Assembly: GCF_020991365.1 (NCBI RefSeq)
Contig: NZ_JAJLRA010000006.1
Span: forward strand, 62,001-126,000
DNA length: 64,000 nucleotides
Direction of reading: 5' to 3'
Origin: Streptacidiphilus sp. ASG 303
GTDB lineage: Bacteria; Actinomycetota; Actinomycetes; Streptomycetales; Streptomycetaceae
Position 1 is the stretch's first letter; each line of letters opens with the position of its first letter. The translations under genes and the position numbers were made by a program. Below, one piece after another: positions 63,356-64,000 of the stretch. The notes beneath the pieces were generated by a model. That model saw nothing but the letters and a program-made list of their open reading frames with translations. It did not search any database and had not been told where the DNA came from.

Positions 63356-64000
63356 ATGCGCCTACTCCGGACGGCACGGTTCGCCGCGGCCTGTGCAGTG
63401 ACGTGTGCGGCGGCCCTGGGCCTGACCGCCCTCGCGGGCTGCGCGGCCCCGGACGCCGCCCTGCGGCACCCGGCCACCACCCCGGCCGCGGGCGTGTCCG
63501 GCGCCTCGTACGCGGTGCCGCTGACCTCCGCCCCCACCGCCGGCCCGAGCGCCGCGCCGCGCCGCACCCGGCCCTTCTCGATGGTCGGCGCGGTCTGGAA
63601 CGACGCCCGCGCGCCGCTGGACGCCACGGTCCGGATCCGCACCCGCCGCAGCGCCGACGGGCGGTGGAGCCCCTGGACGGTGCTGCAGGCCGAGGACCGG
63701 GTGGACCCCGACCCCGGCCGGAAGCAGGCCCGCGGCTACACCAGCCCCCTCTGGGTCGGCCCCTCCGACGGCGTGCAGGTCGCCGTCGGGCGCCCCGTCG
63801 GCGGTGTCCTGCCCGCCGGCCTGCACCTGGCCCTGGTCGACCCGGGCGGTCCCGGCGACCCGGCGCGCCAGCCGCCCGTGGCCGGCGGCCCGCCCGGCTG
63901 GCTGCTGCTGCCCACGGCGGCCGCCCCTCACCCCCGTCGGACCTTCACCGCCCCCCGGCCCGCGATCGTCACCCGGGCCGGCTGGAGGGCCGACGAGTCG
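63356..64000 (+). CDS. N-acetylmuramoyl-L-alanine amidase / PGRP-like lipoprotein (partial)
   Basis: The reading frame runs to the window end. The N-terminus has a lipoprotein-like signal (LGLTALAGCAAP, cysteine near residue 29), a Pro/Ser/Ala linker, then a beta-rich domain (FSMVGAVWNDARAPLDATVR, GRWSPWTVLQ) as seen upstream of Streptomyces PGRP/amidase domains. The last residues ITVTRAGWRADES-like (AIVTRAGWRADES) match the entry of the amidase domain, which reads TRAGWGADES in homologues. The catalytic part is outside the window. Confidence 0.8.
   Translation, partial: MRLLRTARFAAACAVTCAAALGLTALAGCAAPDAALRHPATTPAAGVSGASYAVPLTSAPTAGPSAAPRRTRPFSMVGAVWNDARAPLDATVRIRTRRSADGRWSPWTVLQAEDRVDPDPGRKQARGYTSPLWVGPSDGVQVAVGRPVGGVLPAGLHLALVDPGGPGDPARQPPVAGGPPGWLLLPTAAAPHPRRTFTAPRPAIVTRAGWRADES

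Overview
The window is very GC-rich, with G or C at most third codon positions. Together with a WhiB-like protein, a SigR/RsrA pair, DasR with its dre sites, a nickel superoxide dismutase and a Kgd-type 2-oxoglutarate enzyme, this points to a Streptomyces or very close actinomycete chromosome. From memory, the backbone order (sigR-rsrA, HD proteins, nrdAB, dasR-dasABC, wblE, sigH-prsH, sodN-sodX, an amino-acid ABC transporter, malic enzyme, kgd, a two-component pair, lon) resembles the S. coelicolor core region around SCO5216 to SCO5286. That synteny was not computed.

Layout. 0-7 kb: end of a hydrolase gene, the redox sigma/anti-sigma pair sigR-rsrA behind a clear SigR-type promoter, two coupled membrane HD-domain proteins, a possible micro-ORF, a TPR protein and peptide deformylase. 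7-11 kb: class Ia ribonucleotide reductase (nrdA-nrdB) under a cobalamin riboswitch and a tandem pair of NrdR-like boxes. 11-16 kb: a GNAT protein, a GlxA/AraC regulator, a histidine phosphatase and a sodium:solute symporter with its small partner. 16-23 kb: the aminosugar locus, with DasR divergent from dasABC, a GH3 glycosidase and a SIS isomerase. 23-27 kb: small regulatory genes typical of streptomycetes (MazF-like protein, RsbW-like ATPase, DUF397, XRE-DUF5753, DUF574-type methyltransferase). 27-34 kb: a PdtaS-like kinase, wblE, a diacylglycerol-kinase-like protein, sigH with its anti-sigma factor, a GNAT protein and a UBP zinc finger. 34-40 kb: an antiporter, a secreted protein made only of two CBM20 starch-binding domains, sodN-sodX, a CGNR protein, and a coupled pair of small secreted four-cysteine proteins with an AT-richer look. 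40-49 kb: a polar amino-acid ABC transporter with two tandem paralogous binding proteins, malic enzyme, an MDR oxidoreductase and a PadR-DUF4097 pair. 49-64 kb: a streptogrisin-like protease with a Gln/Gly tail, kgd, a kinase-regulator pair, a spermidine-synthase-like protein, a rhomboid-like protein, lon behind a HAIR (HspR) box, an enoyl-CoA hydratase and the start of an amidase-like lipoprotein.

Themes. Several operons couple genes by ATGA or GTGA overlaps (sigR-rsrA, HD pair, nrdA-nrdB, DUF3311-symporter, DUF4097-padR, transporter permease-ATPase). Binding-protein genes are followed by perfect GC hairpins before the permease genes, which would favour high binding-protein output. Many intergenic regions hold strong intrinsic-terminator-like stems. 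The least explained pieces are the tandem four-cysteine secreted proteins (spacing reminiscent of tendamistat-type amylase inhibitors), the double-CBM20 protein nearby, the duplicated binding-protein gene with its duplicated upstream region, an extra dre-like palindrome before the sensor kinase, and a long possibly structured leader before malic enzyme. No tRNA, rRNA, insertion sequence, phage or CRISPR array was seen.
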